Source: DATFVJ01 sp035517695 (GTDB lineage Bacteria; Actinomycetota; Actinomycetes; Streptosporangiales; Streptosporangiaceae). From it: DNA of 64,000 nt. Each line of letters begins with the position of its first letter. Position 1 is the stretch's first letter. Below, piece by piece: positions 17,645-26,813 of the stretch. The stretch covers positions 1 through 64,000 of the forward strand of contig DATIYI010000082.1 of the NCBI GenBank assembly GCA_035517695.1. The letters are read 5' to 3'. The notes under the pieces were generated by a model that made no database searches, was not told the origin of the DNA, and was given only the letters and a program-made list of their open reading frames with translations. The translations under genes were made by a program, and so were the position numbers.

Positions 17645-19134
17645 GGGACCTCCTCGAGCACATGCTTGCCCCGCTCGGCCTCGGCCACAGCAAGCGGGTA
17701 ATCGCCGTCGAAGCAGGCGTGGCAGAGCCTTCCCCCGGGCAGGCGCGTCGCTGCGATGAGCCCGCCGAGCGAAACGTAGCCGAGCGAGTCGGCTCCGATC
17801 GACGCCCGTATTCCCGCCACATCCAGGCTCCCGGCGATCAGTTCGGAGCGGCTGGCGAAGTCGATGCCGTAGAAGCACGGCCACGAAACTGGCGGGCTCG
17901 AGATGCGCACATGCACCTCCGTGGCACCCGCCTCACGGAGCATCGCGATGATTGCCTGCTGTGTGTTGCCCCGCACAATCGAGTCGTCAACGACCACGAG
18001 CCGCTTACCCGTGATCGCGTCTCGTAGCGGATTCAACTTCAGCCTGATTCCGAGCTGGCGGATCGTCTGGCTGGGCTCGATGAACGTGCGCCCGACGTAG
18101 GAGTTTTTGACCAGGCCCTGGCCATAGGGAATGCCACTTGCCTCCGCGTAGCCGATCGCGGCTGGGGTACCCGATTCTGGAACGGGGATCACCAGGTCCG
18201 CGTCCGCCGGATGCTCGCCTGCCAGCCGCCGTCCGATTTCCAGCCGGGTCGCGTGCACGCCGCGACCGGCAATCGCGGTGTCAGGCCGCGCCAGGTACAC
18301 GTACTCGAACAGGCATCCTTTCGGGTCAGCGGGAGCGAACCGCCGGGACCTCACCCCGGCCTCGTCGATCGCGAGCAGTTCGCCAGGCTCGACCTCGCGC
18401 ACGAAAGCCGCGCCCACGATGTCGAGCGCCGCGGTTTCGCTGGCGATAACCCAGCCGCGGGCAAGCCGGCCCAGCACAAGGGGCCGGAATCCCTGTGGAT
18501 CGCGGGCCGCGTACAAGGTCTGCTCGTCCATGAAAACGAGCGAGAAGGCCCCTCGTACCAGTGGCAGAACCGCCGCGGCGGCATCGGCTATGGTGCCGGG
18601 CTGGTTAGCGAAAAGAGCCGTGAGCACGTCGGTGTCTGACGTGCCGGTCAGACCTTCGGCCGCTGTGGGCGTGTCCTCGAGCAGGGCGGCAAGCTCACGC
18701 GTATTGATCAGGTTGCCGTTGTGCCCGAGCGCAAGCCCCGACGTCCCGGTGAACCGGAAGGCCGGCTGTGCGTTGGCCCATACCGATGAACCCGTGGTCG
18801 AGTACCTGCAGTGCCCGATCGCCACGTGACCACGCAGCGTTTTGAGTACAGACTCGTCGAAGACTTGTGCGACCAGGCCCATGTCCTTGTACACGACGAT
18901 GCGGATCCCGTCGCTGACTGCGATGCCCGCGGACTCCTGGCCCCGGTGCTGCAGGGCGTAGAGCCCGTAATAAGTGAGTTTGCTAACCTCTTCGGCCGGG
19001 GCCCACACGCCGAATACTCCGCAGGCATCCCTCGGCGGGTTGTCACCGATAGCAGACCCGGCAGAGCCGCCAAAGCTCGCGGACCTGGCAGAGTCGGCGA
19101 AGTAGTTGGTCAGACCGCCACTGAGTTCGGCCAC
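17641..19134 (-). CDS. purF: amidophosphoribosyltransferase
   Basis: First committed step of purine synthesis: PRPP plus glutamine to phosphoribosylamine. It is 497 residues from the GTG at 19134. A propeptide of about 30 residues precedes the nucleophile in DACGVFGVW, which becomes Cys1 after cleavage. The glutaminase domain follows (HRGQESAGI, GHCRYSTTGS, GHNGNL). The PRPP loop is VVDDSIVRGNT. Cysteines in GCLFEYVYLARPD, WPCFYGID and LCHACF match the four [4Fe-4S] ligands of the Bacillus-type enzyme. No strong ribosome site marks the start, and the N-terminal 20 residues are not conserved, so the start could shift by a few codons. It is the first of the purF-purM pair. Confidence 0.96.
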   Translation of the reverse strand: MAELSGGLTNYFADSARSASFGGSAGSAIGDNPPRDACGVFGVWAPAEEVSKLTYYGLYALQHRGQESAGIAVSDGIRIVVYKDMGLVAQVFDESVLKTLRGHVAIGHCRYSTTGSSVWANAQPAFRFTGTSGLALGHNGNLINTRELAALLEDTPTAAEGLTGTSDTDVLTALFANQPGTIADAAAAVLPLVRGAFSLVFMDEQTLYAARDPQGFRPLVLGRLARGWVIASETAALDIVGAAFVREVEPGELLAIDEAGVRSRRFAPADPKGCLFEYVYLARPDTAIAGRGVHATRLEIGRRLAGEHPADADLVIPVPESGTPAAIGYAEASGIPYGQGLVKNSYVGRTFIEPSQTIRQLGIRLKLNPLRDAITGKRLVVVDDSIVRGNTQQAIIAMLREAGATEVHVRISSPPVSWPCFYGIDFASRSELIAGSLDVAGIRASIGADSLGYVSLGGLIAATRLPGGRLCHACFDGDYPLAVAEAERGKHVLEEVP

Positions 19135-19154
19135 CTGGCCAGTGTACTGGCGGC

Positions 19155-19616
19155 TCAACGGCGGACCGGCAGATGCGAAGACACGTCCGCCCGCGGACCG
19201 CTCGCCCGGATCGCGCCGCCTTCGACCCCCTCCTGCCAGGTGAGATCTCCGGTCGCGAGCCGCAGCCACGTCACCGGGTCCGTCTCGACCACGTTCGGCG
19301 GCGTGCCTCTGGTGTGCACTGGGCCCGGCATGCACTGCACCGCGCCGTACGGCGGCACGCGCACCTCGACCGCCCGGCCCGGAGCGGCCCCCGCGAGCAG
19401 GTCGAGCAGGTATCTCACTGCGACCCGGAGCGCGCCGGGCTGCGGGCACAGGCCCGCGCCGATAGCCGCGAGCGCGGCATCAACGCAGGCGGACTGAAGC
19501 TCGGCGAGCCCGAGCGGGCCTCGATCAAGGCCGGCGGAAGGCGGGTCGCCAAGCTCCGCCAGTTGAGCGGCCAGCGCGGCGAGCACACCCTCGGGAGACG
19601 GGCGTCGTGATGGCAC
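19155..19616 (-). CDS. sterol carrier family protein upstream of purF
   Basis: A 153-residue protein. The core VEVRVPPYGAVQCMPGPVHTRGTPPNVVETDPVTWL and the helix after it match the actinomycete sterol-carrier-like (SCP2-type) family usually found next to purF. SCP2 folds bind lipids in a hydrophobic pocket; no ligand is known here. It ends 20 bases before purF and probably shares its transcript. The GTG at 19616 is used because the sequence from PSRRPSP onward looks native, but the ribosome site is weak. Confidence 0.85.
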   Translation of the reverse strand: MPSRRPSPEGVLAALAAQLAELGDPPSAGLDRGPLGLAELQSACVDAALAAIGAGLCPQPGALRVAVRYLLDLLAGAAPGRAVEVRVPPYGAVQCMPGPVHTRGTPPNVVETDPVTWLRLATGDLTWQEGVEGGAIRASGPRADVSSHLPVRR

Positions 19617-19938
19617 GCAACGGAAGCTACCTCACGGTACTGGCCGCCGCGGTAGCCGCCGCCCGTCGTCTTGCTGAACGGAAGCGGCCCGCCGCGCCAC
19701 CATCAGGCCCTCTTCACGACCCTGGCCAGCCAGCAGCTCGCCGGGCTCGTCAACCCTGGCCCCGGGGCCGGTTCGGCGCAGCCGTGACCGAGAACCGATG
19801 GAGCCGAGGGACCGAAGGCGCCAGCCCAAGGACCGCAAGAACCCCGAAGGCGCCAGCCCAAGGACCGCAAGAACCCCGAAGGACCCGAAGGACCCGAAGA
19901 ACCCGAAGAACCCGAAGGAACACCTGGCGACTCCGTTG
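19617..19938. other. spacer downstream of purL with a minisatellite
   Basis: About 320 bases between the 3' end of purL and the start of the sterol-carrier gene. Apart from the repeats at 19812-19920 nothing is recognised. It must hold the promoter for the sterol-carrier / purF / purM transcript. Confidence 0.5.
19812..19920. repeat. non-coding minisatellite: two 32-bp units then 9-bp units
   Basis: A 32-bp unit starting ccgaaggcgccagccc lies at 19812-19843 and again from 19844. It is followed by about five copies of a 9-bp unit of the type cccgaagga. It lies just past the purL stop codon. Confidence 0.9.
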
Positions 19939-22239
19939 TCAGTCGAACAAGGCGGGCAGGGTGTGCTCGTGCACGGCGGCCAGTTCGGTCAGGGGAATCG
20001 CGAAGCATCCCTCGACATCAAGTTTGTCCCCACCGACCGTGCCCAGCACCGTGGCGGGAACGCCATGGTCCGCGCAGAGCTGGGTGAACGCTGACTCGCG
20101 GCCGGGCCGCACCGCCACTACCGCGCGTGCCGCCGACTCACCGAACAGCCAGACGAACGGGTCGCCGGGCAGCCGGACCTGGCAGCCGAGACCACCCCGC
20201 AGGCACGATTCGGCGAGCGCCACGGCCAGGCCGCCATCGGAAAGATCGTGCGCGGCATCAACCATGGCGCCGGCCGCCGCGGCCATCAGCGTATGGTCCA
20301 GCTGACGCTCCGATATGAGGTTCACCCTCGGTGGGCTGCCGCCCAGATGACCGTGCATCACGTGCGCCCAGGCTGAGCCGCCGAATTCCGGCCGGGTCTC
20401 CCCGAGCAGCACGACCCTCGCTCCAGGGCTGACGAATCCGATCGTGACCCGGTCACGAACGTCGTCGTGCACACCAAGCACGCCCACCACCGGCGTCGGA
20501 TGGATGGCCGCGTTGTCGGTCTGGTTGTAGAAGCTCACGTTGCCGCCGGTCACCGGCAGGCCGAGCGCCGCACAACCGTCGGCGAGGCCACGAACCGCCT
20601 CGGCGAACTGCCACATCACCGCGGGCTCCTCGGGTGAGCCGAAATTGAGGCAGTTGGTGACCGCGAGCGGCCGCGCGCCGGTGGCCGCCACGTTCCTGCA
20701 CGCCTCGGCGAGGGCAAGCTGGGCGCCCGCGTAGGGGTCCAGCCTCGTATAACGCGCGTTGCCGTCGGTTGCTAGCGCCACCCCGAGCCCGCTGTCCTCG
20801 TCGATCCGCAGTACGCCCGCGTCGTCAGGCACCGCGAGCACCGTGTTCCCGCGCACGTAACGGTCGTACTGCTGGGTCACCCACGTCTTGGCAGCTAGGT
20901 CCGGGCTGCCAAGCAGCGCAAGCAGGGTGTCACGGAGCCCGGCGGCGCCGCCGGGCCTCGGCAGCGCCGCCGCGTCGTCCGCGGCGAGCGCGTCCTGGCT
21001 CGCTGGCCGCTGCGCGGGCCGGTCGTAGACGGGACCCTCGTCGGCCGCCGTGCTTGGCGGGATGTCCACCACCACGTCACCGTGCCAGGTCATCACGAGC
21101 CGGCCGGTGCCGGTGACCTCGCCGATCACGGTCGCTGGCACGTCCCAGCCGGCGCAGATGCGCATGAACTCGGCCACGGAGCCCGGTTCGGTAACGGCCA
21201 TCATGCGTTCCTGTGACTCGCTCATCAGGATCTCGGCTGGGCCCAGCGACGGATCGCGCAGCGGCACCGCGTCCAATTCGACCCGCATGCCGCCCGTACC
21301 TGCCGCGGCGAGCTCGGCGGTCGCGCACGACACGCCGGCGGCGCCCAGATCCTGGATACCCGTGATGATTCCGGCTCCGAAAAGCTCCAGGCAGCATTCG
21401 ACAAGCAGTTTCTCCATGAACGGATCGCCGACCTGGACGCTTGGGCGTTTCGCCGCGCTGCCAGCGCTGGCGTCACCGAACGTGGCGCTGGCGAGCACCG
21501 AGGCGCCGCCGATGCCATCCGGACCTGTATGCGCGCCGAAGAGGATCACCTTGTTGCCCGGCCCCGACGCGGCGGCCGACTTCAGGTCCTGGTGCCGCAT
21601 CACCCCCACGCACAGCGCGTTCACCAGCGGGTTTCCCGCGTAACACCGGTCGAAGGCGAGCTCACCGCCGATGTTGGGCAGGCCGAGGCAGTTGCCATAG
21701 AAGGAGATACCGCCGACCACGCCTGGCACCACCCGGCGAGTATCCGGCGCGTCCGCGGGGCCGAACCGCAGCGAGTCCATCACCGCGACCGGCCTGGCGC
21801 CCATGGCCAGGATGTCCCGCACGATCCCGCCGACACCGGTCGCGGCTCCCTGATGCGGCTCCACATACGACGGATGGTTGTGCGATTCGATCTTGAAGGT
21901 CACCGCGTAACCGTGACCGACGTCCACGACACCAGCGTTCTGGCCCATGCCGGCGAGCAGCGCATCGCTGCGCGCCATGGTGGCCGCGAGCCGCCGCAGG
22001 TGCACCTTGGACGACTTATACGAGCAGTGCTCGCTCCACATAACCGAGTAGATGGCCAGTTCGGCATCGGTGGGCCTGCGGCCGAGGATCGCGACTATCC
22101 GCTCGTATTCCGCCGTGCCCAGGCCAAGCTCGGCGTACGGCTGCGCCCGCTCCGGTGTGCACGCCGCATCCTCGACGGTGTCCTGACCGGTACCGGCCGC
22201 CCCCGGCGCCCGGCTGCTCACCGTGCCGCCTTCCGCCAT
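19939..22239 (-). CDS. purL: phosphoribosylformylglycinamidine synthase subunit PurL
   Basis: Catalytic subunit of FGAM synthase, which works with PurQ (glutaminase) and PurS. At 766 residues it is the short, multi-subunit type. Motifs include MWSEHCSYKSSK near residue 70, KIESHNHPSYVEPHQGAATG (ATP/metal site), GIQDLGAAG, the GGNVSFYNQT block and AHDLSDGGLAVALAES near the end. A 30-residue N-terminal extension has low similarity to anything. The ATG at 22239 lies 16 bases after the purQ stop, so the two genes form one transcript. Confidence 0.97.
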   Translation of the reverse strand: MAEGGTVSSRAPGAAGTGQDTVEDAACTPERAQPYAELGLGTAEYERIVAILGRRPTDAELAIYSVMWSEHCSYKSSKVHLRRLAATMARSDALLAGMGQNAGVVDVGHGYAVTFKIESHNHPSYVEPHQGAATGVGGIVRDILAMGARPVAVMDSLRFGPADAPDTRRVVPGVVGGISFYGNCLGLPNIGGELAFDRCYAGNPLVNALCVGVMRHQDLKSAAASGPGNKVILFGAHTGPDGIGGASVLASATFGDASAGSAAKRPSVQVGDPFMEKLLVECCLELFGAGIITGIQDLGAAGVSCATAELAAAGTGGMRVELDAVPLRDPSLGPAEILMSESQERMMAVTEPGSVAEFMRICAGWDVPATVIGEVTGTGRLVMTWHGDVVVDIPPSTAADEGPVYDRPAQRPASQDALAADDAAALPRPGGAAGLRDTLLALLGSPDLAAKTWVTQQYDRYVRGNTVLAVPDDAGVLRIDEDSGLGVALATDGNARYTRLDPYAGAQLALAEACRNVAATGARPLAVTNCLNFGSPEEPAVMWQFAEAVRGLADGCAALGLPVTGGNVSFYNQTDNAAIHPTPVVGVLGVHDDVRDRVTIGFVSPGARVVLLGETRPEFGGSAWAHVMHGHLGGSPPRVNLISERQLDHTLMAAAAGAMVDAAHDLSDGGLAVALAESCLRGGLGCQVRLPGDPFVWLFGESAARAVVAVRPGRESAFTQLCADHGVPATVLGTVGGDKLDVEGCFAIPLTELAAVHEHTLPALFD

Positions 22240-22255
22240 CGCAGCGCCTGGCCGG

Positions 22256-22939
22256 TCACGCGCTCACCTGCCCGGCGGTGGTGCGGGAAACGGCAGCGGC
22301 GAAGAAGCCGAGCCCATCGGCACTCGGGCCGGTGAGCGTGTCGATGGCGTGCTCCGGATGCGGCATCAGGCCCACCACGTTTCCCGCGGCATTCGAAACG
22401 CCCGCGATGCCCGCCGCGGAGCCGTTCGGGTCCCTACCGAGGTAACGGGCAATCACGCGGCCGCCGTCCGTCAGGTCCGTTAGCATCGCGGCGCTGGCCA
22501 CGTAGCGGCCCTCGCCGCTCTTCAGCGGCACCACTATCTCCTGCCCAGGGGTGTAGTGATACGTCCAAGCGGTCCCGGTGCTCTCGATGCGCAGGCGCTG
22601 ATCGCGGTTGATGAAGTGCAGTCCGGCGTTGCGGGTCAGCGCGCCCGGCAGCAAGTGCGCCTCGCAGAGGATCTGGAAGCCGTTGCAGATGCCGAGCACG
22701 GGCAGGCCGACCCGAGCCGCCGGCACCAGTTCGGACATTATCGGCGCGAATCGAGCGATCGCGCCGCAACGCAGGTAATCGCCGTAGGAGAAGCCACCGG
22801 GCAGGATCACGGCGTCCACGCCGCGCAAATCACGGTCGGCGTGCCAGAGCCTGACCGGTTCGCCGCCAGCTCGGGCCACCGCACGCGCGGCGTCGTTGTC
22901 GTCGAGCGATCCGGGGAACGTGACAATGCCTACCCGCAC
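22256..22939 (-). CDS. purQ: phosphoribosylformylglycinamidine synthase subunit PurQ
   Basis: Class I glutamine amidotransferase that supplies ammonia to PurL. It is 227 residues. The oxyanion and nucleophile region is GICNGFQ (Cys near residue 86), and the His-Glu pair lies in MPHPEHA near the C-terminus. The start RVGIVTFPGSLDD is the family's usual N-terminus, which favours the GTG at 22939; an in-frame GTG at 22969 would add ten basic residues. purL follows 16 bases downstream. Upstream lies the ATPase gene rather than purS, which is unusual. Confidence 0.95.
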   Translation of the reverse strand: MRVGIVTFPGSLDDNDAARAVARAGGEPVRLWHADRDLRGVDAVILPGGFSYGDYLRCGAIARFAPIMSELVPAARVGLPVLGICNGFQILCEAHLLPGALTRNAGLHFINRDQRLRIESTGTAWTYHYTPGQEIVVPLKSGEGRYVASAAMLTDLTDGGRVIARYLGRDPNGSAAGIAGVSNAAGNVVGLMPHPEHAIDTLTGPSADGLGFFAAAVSRTTAGQVSA

Positions 22940-23079
22940 CCTGGACCTTGGTTTCTCGGTCCGCTGCACAGCCGAAGGCTACCGCTGCCGGGCCCCACGG
23001 CCCGACCCGATGACTTGGCTAGGTGAACCTGATACCCCAGCCGCGCGCTGAAGGCGGCCAGGACCGCCGCCTGCGCGGG

Positions 23080-23805
23080 TCAGCCCGCGTGGCGGAGCTT
23101 GCGGCCAGAAAGGCCGGCCAGCGGCGCGTCCCGTCGCCATGCGACCTGCTTGCGCATCGACACCACCGTGCCGCGGCCGGGACCGCTCTGCAGCGTAACG
23201 TCGTCCACCAGGGCACGCATGATCTGCAGACCTCGCCCCGACTCTGGCAGCCGGGCAATAACCCGGTCGTCCACGCGTGGCGCTGATGGCGTGGGACGGT
23301 ATGCGCGCTGCGCCGTCGCGAGGTTGGTACGGCGGCGCGCGGAACGCACGGGCTCGCGAACAGGATCCTCGGCGAGCGCCGCGTTCTTCGCTGGCTCGCG
23401 ACGCTCGCGGCCGCTGTCGGGATCTTCCGCAACGAGGCCGGGAGCCTTGGCGCGGTCAGGACTTAGACTGCGAGAGGCGCGGGTTGATGCCCGCTGCGTG
23501 GGCTGAGCGCCGCGAATCCTGTCTGGCCGCGCTGCGGCCTGCCCGGCGCGCGCGCTGAACCCCGGGCCGGAATCGACGACTTCGACCAGGCAGCCACTCG
23601 GGCCGACGCTGGTTACCACCTCGTAGCGCCGTGCGCTCCCCCCATGCCTCAGCACGTTCGTGCACGCCTCGCTGACGGCGACGAGGATGTCATCGATACA
23701 GTCATCAACCACACCGAAATTACGCAACGTGTCACCAAGGACACGTCGCATCACGGGCACGCTGACAGCCTCGCACGGAAAGGCGAGGCAGAACTTGACG
23801 TTCAC
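23080..23805 (-). CDS. RsbW-type (HATPase_c_2) anti-sigma-like ATP-binding protein
   Basis: A 241-residue GHKL-fold protein of the serine-kinase / anti-sigma regulator type. The N-box is AVSEACTNVLRHG with Glu46 and Asn50. The G1 box is VVDSGPGF with Asp78. The G2-like ESGRGLQIMRALVDDV and the final strand GRGTVVSMRK come only after about 110 residues of basic, Arg/Ala/Pro-rich sequence. In standard members G1 and G2 are close, so this is an insertion into the lid. The GTG at 23805 follows GAGGAG and is preferred to an ATG at 23847. The gene sits between purS and purQ on the same strand; no sigma factor or anti-sigma antagonist gene is adjacent. Its partner is unknown. Confidence 0.85.
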   Translation of the reverse strand: MNVKFCLAFPCEAVSVPVMRRVLGDTLRNFGVVDDCIDDILVAVSEACTNVLRHGGSARRYEVVTSVGPSGCLVEVVDSGPGFSARAGQAAARPDRIRGAQPTQRASTRASRSLSPDRAKAPGLVAEDPDSGRERREPAKNAALAEDPVREPVRSARRRTNLATAQRAYRPTPSAPRVDDRVIARLPESGRGLQIMRALVDDVTLQSGPGRGTVVSMRKQVAWRRDAPLAGLSGRKLRHAG

Positions 23806-23971
23806 GGTCAGCTCCTCAGTCCGTCTCACCAGGGCGAGCCCCTCCATAGCAACCTGCGTTATCTCCAGTCAACCTCGTCACATTGTGAAAGGCTTCCCAT
23901 GACACGCCGCTGATAATCGTGAACTTTTGGTGCCCACTGGACACAAAGCCCGTCACGCGTTGTGCGGATAA

Positions 23972-24214
23972 TCACTCTGGACGAAGCGAGAACTCCTCGA
24001 TCACCGGATTGGCGAGCAAGTCGGCGGCCAGCTTGCCGATCTCCGCGAGCGCCGCCTCGTCCGCTGGGCCGCCGATCTCGACTTCGAAACGCTTGCCCTG
24101 CCGGACCGCGCTAACCTGACCGAATCCAAGTCGCCTGGCCGCGCTAGCGATGGCCTCCCCCTGTGGATCGTGGATCTCCGGCTTGAGCATCACGTCCACA
24201 ATCACGCGTGCCAC
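23972..24214 (-). CDS. purS: phosphoribosylformylglycinamidine synthase subunit PurS
   Basis: Small structural subunit of FGAM synthase that bridges PurL and PurQ. It is 80 residues, full length: VIVDVMLKPEIHDPQGEAI, then VRQGKRFEVEIGG, and the C-terminal helix ADLLANPVIEEFSL. The GTG at 24214 has GGGAGGA upstream. It is the first gene of the pur run on this strand and reads away from the oxoacid dehydrogenase operon. Confidence 0.96.
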   Translation of the reverse strand: MARVIVDVMLKPEIHDPQGEAIASAARRLGFGQVSAVRQGKRFEVEIGGPADEAALAEIGKLAADLLANPVIEEFSLRPE

Positions 24215-24661
24215 GTGTCCTCCCTGTACTTGTTGTCGCCATTGTCGTCCAGTACCTTGTCCACCGCCTCGTGTACTGCGCCACTGCGCGCTACTCCGCT
24301 ACTCCGCTACTGGGGGGCTACTGGGGGGCTACTGCCTTACTTGGGGGCTACTGCGTTACTGCGGGGGCCGCGCGTGCTACTTTCAGCCGCGGCGCGCCGC
24401 CTTGTCACCAAGTGCGCGCCACGACACGCAGCGTACTGCCGTTGGCTTCGGCCAGGCCGGGGGCCTGGCAGGGAACCTGCGGGTTTGGCCCCGCGTGGTT
24501 GCGCCGGATACGGGGATATCTGTCACGATGATTTCTGTGGCCTACGCAGGGCCGCAGTGCATAAGTGTCTCCGCGAACCGTCACAACGGGGCACGGAGCG
24601 GCCGATCGGCCACGTCGCGGCGATCCCGCGGCCGGGCCCCGACAAAGCATTGGAGTGGCAC
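24215..24661. other. divergent control region between purS and the oxoacid dehydrogenase operon
   Basis: About 450 bases between divergent operons, so it must hold both promoters. No riboswitch or clear -35/-10 pair was recognised. The part nearest purS carries short repeats (24272-24367). Confidence 0.5.
24272..24367. repeat. clustered short repeats (ctactccg, ctactgggggg)
   Basis: ctactccgct and actccgct lie in tandem and are followed by two adjacent copies of ctactgggggg. Looser copies of ttactg and tgggggctactg follow. The array lies in the purS upstream region. Confidence 0.7.
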
Positions 24662-25816
24662 GTGACCGCCGATGTGGACGGTGCGGCCGCCGCCGCATCC
24701 CACCCTGCAGGCCTTGACGGGCTGGCGAGGGCCCCGCAGGAGCTTGTTCAGCTCCTGACGCCAGAGGGCCAACGAGTCGAGCACCCGGGCTTTCCGCTCG
24801 ACGTTTCGGTGGACGACATTCGCGGGCTATACCGCGACCTGGTCCTCGTGCGCAGGATCGACACCGAGGCGGTGGCGCTTCAGCGCCAGGGCGAACTCGG
24901 CATCTGGGCCTCGCTGCTCGGCCAGGAAGCCGCACAGATCGGTTCTGGCCGCGCGCTCGCGCCGCGCGACATGGCGTTTCCGACCTACCGTGAACATGGC
25001 GTCGCTTGGTGCCGGGGTCTGGACCCGATGAAGCTCTTGGAGCTTTTCCGCGGCGTCAGCCACGGTGGCTGGGACCCTGCCGAGCACAACTTCCATCTCT
25101 ACTCGATCGTGATCGGCAGCCAGGCCCTGCACGCGACCGGCTACGCGATGGGCATTCAGCGCGACGGTGAAACCGGTGAGGACGGCGCGGCCACCATCGT
25201 CTATTTCGGCGATGGCGCCACCAGCCAGGGCGATGTGAACGAGTCGTTCATCTGGGCGTCGGTGTTCAACGCCCCCGTCGTGTTCTTCTGCCAGAACAAT
25301 CAGTGGGCAATCTCGGAGCCGCTGGAGAAGCAGAGCCGCATACCGCTGTACCAGCGGGCACGCGGATTCGGCTTCCCCGGGGTCCGGGTGGACGGCAACG
25401 ATGTGCTCGGCTGCCTAGCGGTCACGCGCGCCGCGCTGCAGGCGGCGAGGGAAGGCCAGGGGCCCACGCTGATCGAGGCGTACACGTACCGGATGGGCGC
25501 GCACACGACCTCCGATGACCCCACCCGTTACCGGCTGGCGGCCGAACTCGAGGCGTGGAAGCTGAAGGACCCGATCGAGCGGGTGAAGGCGTACCTGGTC
25601 CGCAGCGCGCTGGCCGACGCCTCGTTCTTCGCGGACATCGAGAAGCAGGCCGCAGAATTGGGCACCCAGATCAGGACGGCGTGCCTGTCGATGCCCGACC
25701 CCAAGCCGGCGCAGATATTCGAGAATGTCTACGCCGAGCCCCACCCGCTGCTGGACGCGGAACGCGAGCAATTCACCGCCTATCTGAACTCGTTCGCGGA
25801 CGAGGAGGGTGCGTGA
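24662..25816 (+). CDS. 2-oxoacid dehydrogenase E1 component, alpha subunit
   Basis: Thiamin-diphosphate-dependent decarboxylase subunit of a pyruvate or branched-chain 2-oxoacid dehydrogenase complex. It is 384 residues. The ThDP motif is GDGATSQGDVNESFIWASVF through QNNQWAIS, with the GDG...NN span of normal length. The phosphorylation-loop region YRMGAHTTSDDPTRYR follows. The GTG at 24662 has GGAG seven bases upstream; the frame extends further but without support. The stop overlaps the beta-subunit ATG by one base. The annotation pyruvate versus branched-chain is open; a valine dehydrogenase gene in the same window makes branched-chain substrates plausible. Confidence 0.92.
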   Translation: MTADVDGAAAAASHPAGLDGLARAPQELVQLLTPEGQRVEHPGFPLDVSVDDIRGLYRDLVLVRRIDTEAVALQRQGELGIWASLLGQEAAQIGSGRALAPRDMAFPTYREHGVAWCRGLDPMKLLELFRGVSHGGWDPAEHNFHLYSIVIGSQALHATGYAMGIQRDGETGEDGAATIVYFGDGATSQGDVNESFIWASVFNAPVVFFCQNNQWAISEPLEKQSRIPLYQRARGFGFPGVRVDGNDVLGCLAVTRAALQAAREGQGPTLIEAYTYRMGAHTTSDDPTRYRLAAELEAWKLKDPIERVKAYLVRSALADASFFADIEKQAAELGTQIRTACLSMPDPKPAQIFENVYAEPHPLLDAEREQFTAYLNSFADEEGA

Positions 25817-26799
25817 TGACCACACTCAACTTGGCCAAGGCACTCAACGAGGGCCTGCGCAAGTCACTAGAACGCGATCAGAAGGTCCTCATCATGGGTG
25901 AGGATGTCGGCAAGCTCGGCGGCGTGTTCCGCGTCACCGACGGCCTCCAGAAGGACTTCGGCGAGAGCCGGGTGATCGACACGCCGCTTGCGGAGTCGGG
26001 CATCGTCGGTACGGCGATCGGGCTCGCACTGCGCGGCTACCGGCCCGTGTGCGAGATCCAGTTCGACGGCTTCGTGTTCCCCGCTTTCAACCAGATCGTC
26101 AACCAACTGGCCAAGATGCACCTGCGCTCGCTCGGTCACGTCAGCCTGCCCGTCGTCATCCGGATCCCCTTTGGGGGCGGCATCGGCGCGGTCGAGCACC
26201 ACAGCGAATCACCCGAGGCCTACTTCGCCCATACCGCCGGGCTGCACGTGGTCGCATGCGCCAATCCCGCGGACGCGTTCACTATGATCCAGCAAGCGGT
26301 TGCCAGCCCAGATCCAGTGATCTTCTTCGAGCCCAAACGGCGCTACTGGGACCGCGGTGAGGTCGACGTGTCACTCGACCTTTGCGACGCCCACCCGCTC
26401 GACCGTGCGAAGATCCTTACGGAGGGCGCCGACGTGACCCTGCTCGCGTACGGGCCGATGGTCAAGACAAGCCTGGAGGCGGCGGCTGCCGCACAGGACG
26501 ACGGGCGAAGCGTCGAAGTGATCGACCTGAGATCACTGTCACCCTTCGACGTGGAGACGGTCTGCGCCTCGGTCGAGCGGACCGGCCGGTGCGTGGTCGT
26601 GCATGAGGCGCCGGTCTTCGCGGGACTCGGCGCGGAGGTCGCGGCGCGGGTCACCGAGATGTGCTTCTACCACCTCGAGGCGCCGGTGCTGCGCGTCGGC
26701 GGCTTCTCCACGCCATACCCGCCATCCAGGCTCGAGGATCACTACCTGCCCGACCTGGACCGGGTTCTTGACACCGTAGACCGCACCTTCGGCTACTGA
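25816..26799 (+). CDS. 2-oxoacid dehydrogenase E1 component, beta subunit
   Basis: Partner of the alpha subunit in the E1 heterotetramer. It is 327 residues, the standard length. Conserved blocks are MGEDVGKLGGVFRVTDGL near residue 27, DTPLAESGIVGTAIGLA, EIQFDGFVFPAFNQI, IPFGGGIGAVEHHSES (the histidine at the active-site entrance) and the C-terminal VGGFSTPYPPSRLEDHYLPD. Its ATG shares a base with the alpha stop (TGATG), a sign of coupled translation. The E2 gene begins 14 bases after its stop. Confidence 0.94.
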   Translation: MTTLNLAKALNEGLRKSLERDQKVLIMGEDVGKLGGVFRVTDGLQKDFGESRVIDTPLAESGIVGTAIGLALRGYRPVCEIQFDGFVFPAFNQIVNQLAKMHLRSLGHVSLPVVIRIPFGGGIGAVEHHSESPEAYFAHTAGLHVVACANPADAFTMIQQAVASPDPVIFFEPKRRYWDRGEVDVSLDLCDAHPLDRAKILTEGADVTLLAYGPMVKTSLEAAAAAQDDGRSVEVIDLRSLSPFDVETVCASVERTGRCVVVHEAPVFAGLGAEVAARVTEMCFYHLEAPVLRVGGFSTPYPPSRLEDHYLPDLDRVLDTVDRTFGY

Positions 26800-26813
26800 G
26801 AGGCCCATGCCTG

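Noticed and set aside
24272..24367. regulatory RNA upstream of purS
   Set aside because: The repeats do not form a known purine or PRPP riboswitch fold by eye; kept only as repeats.
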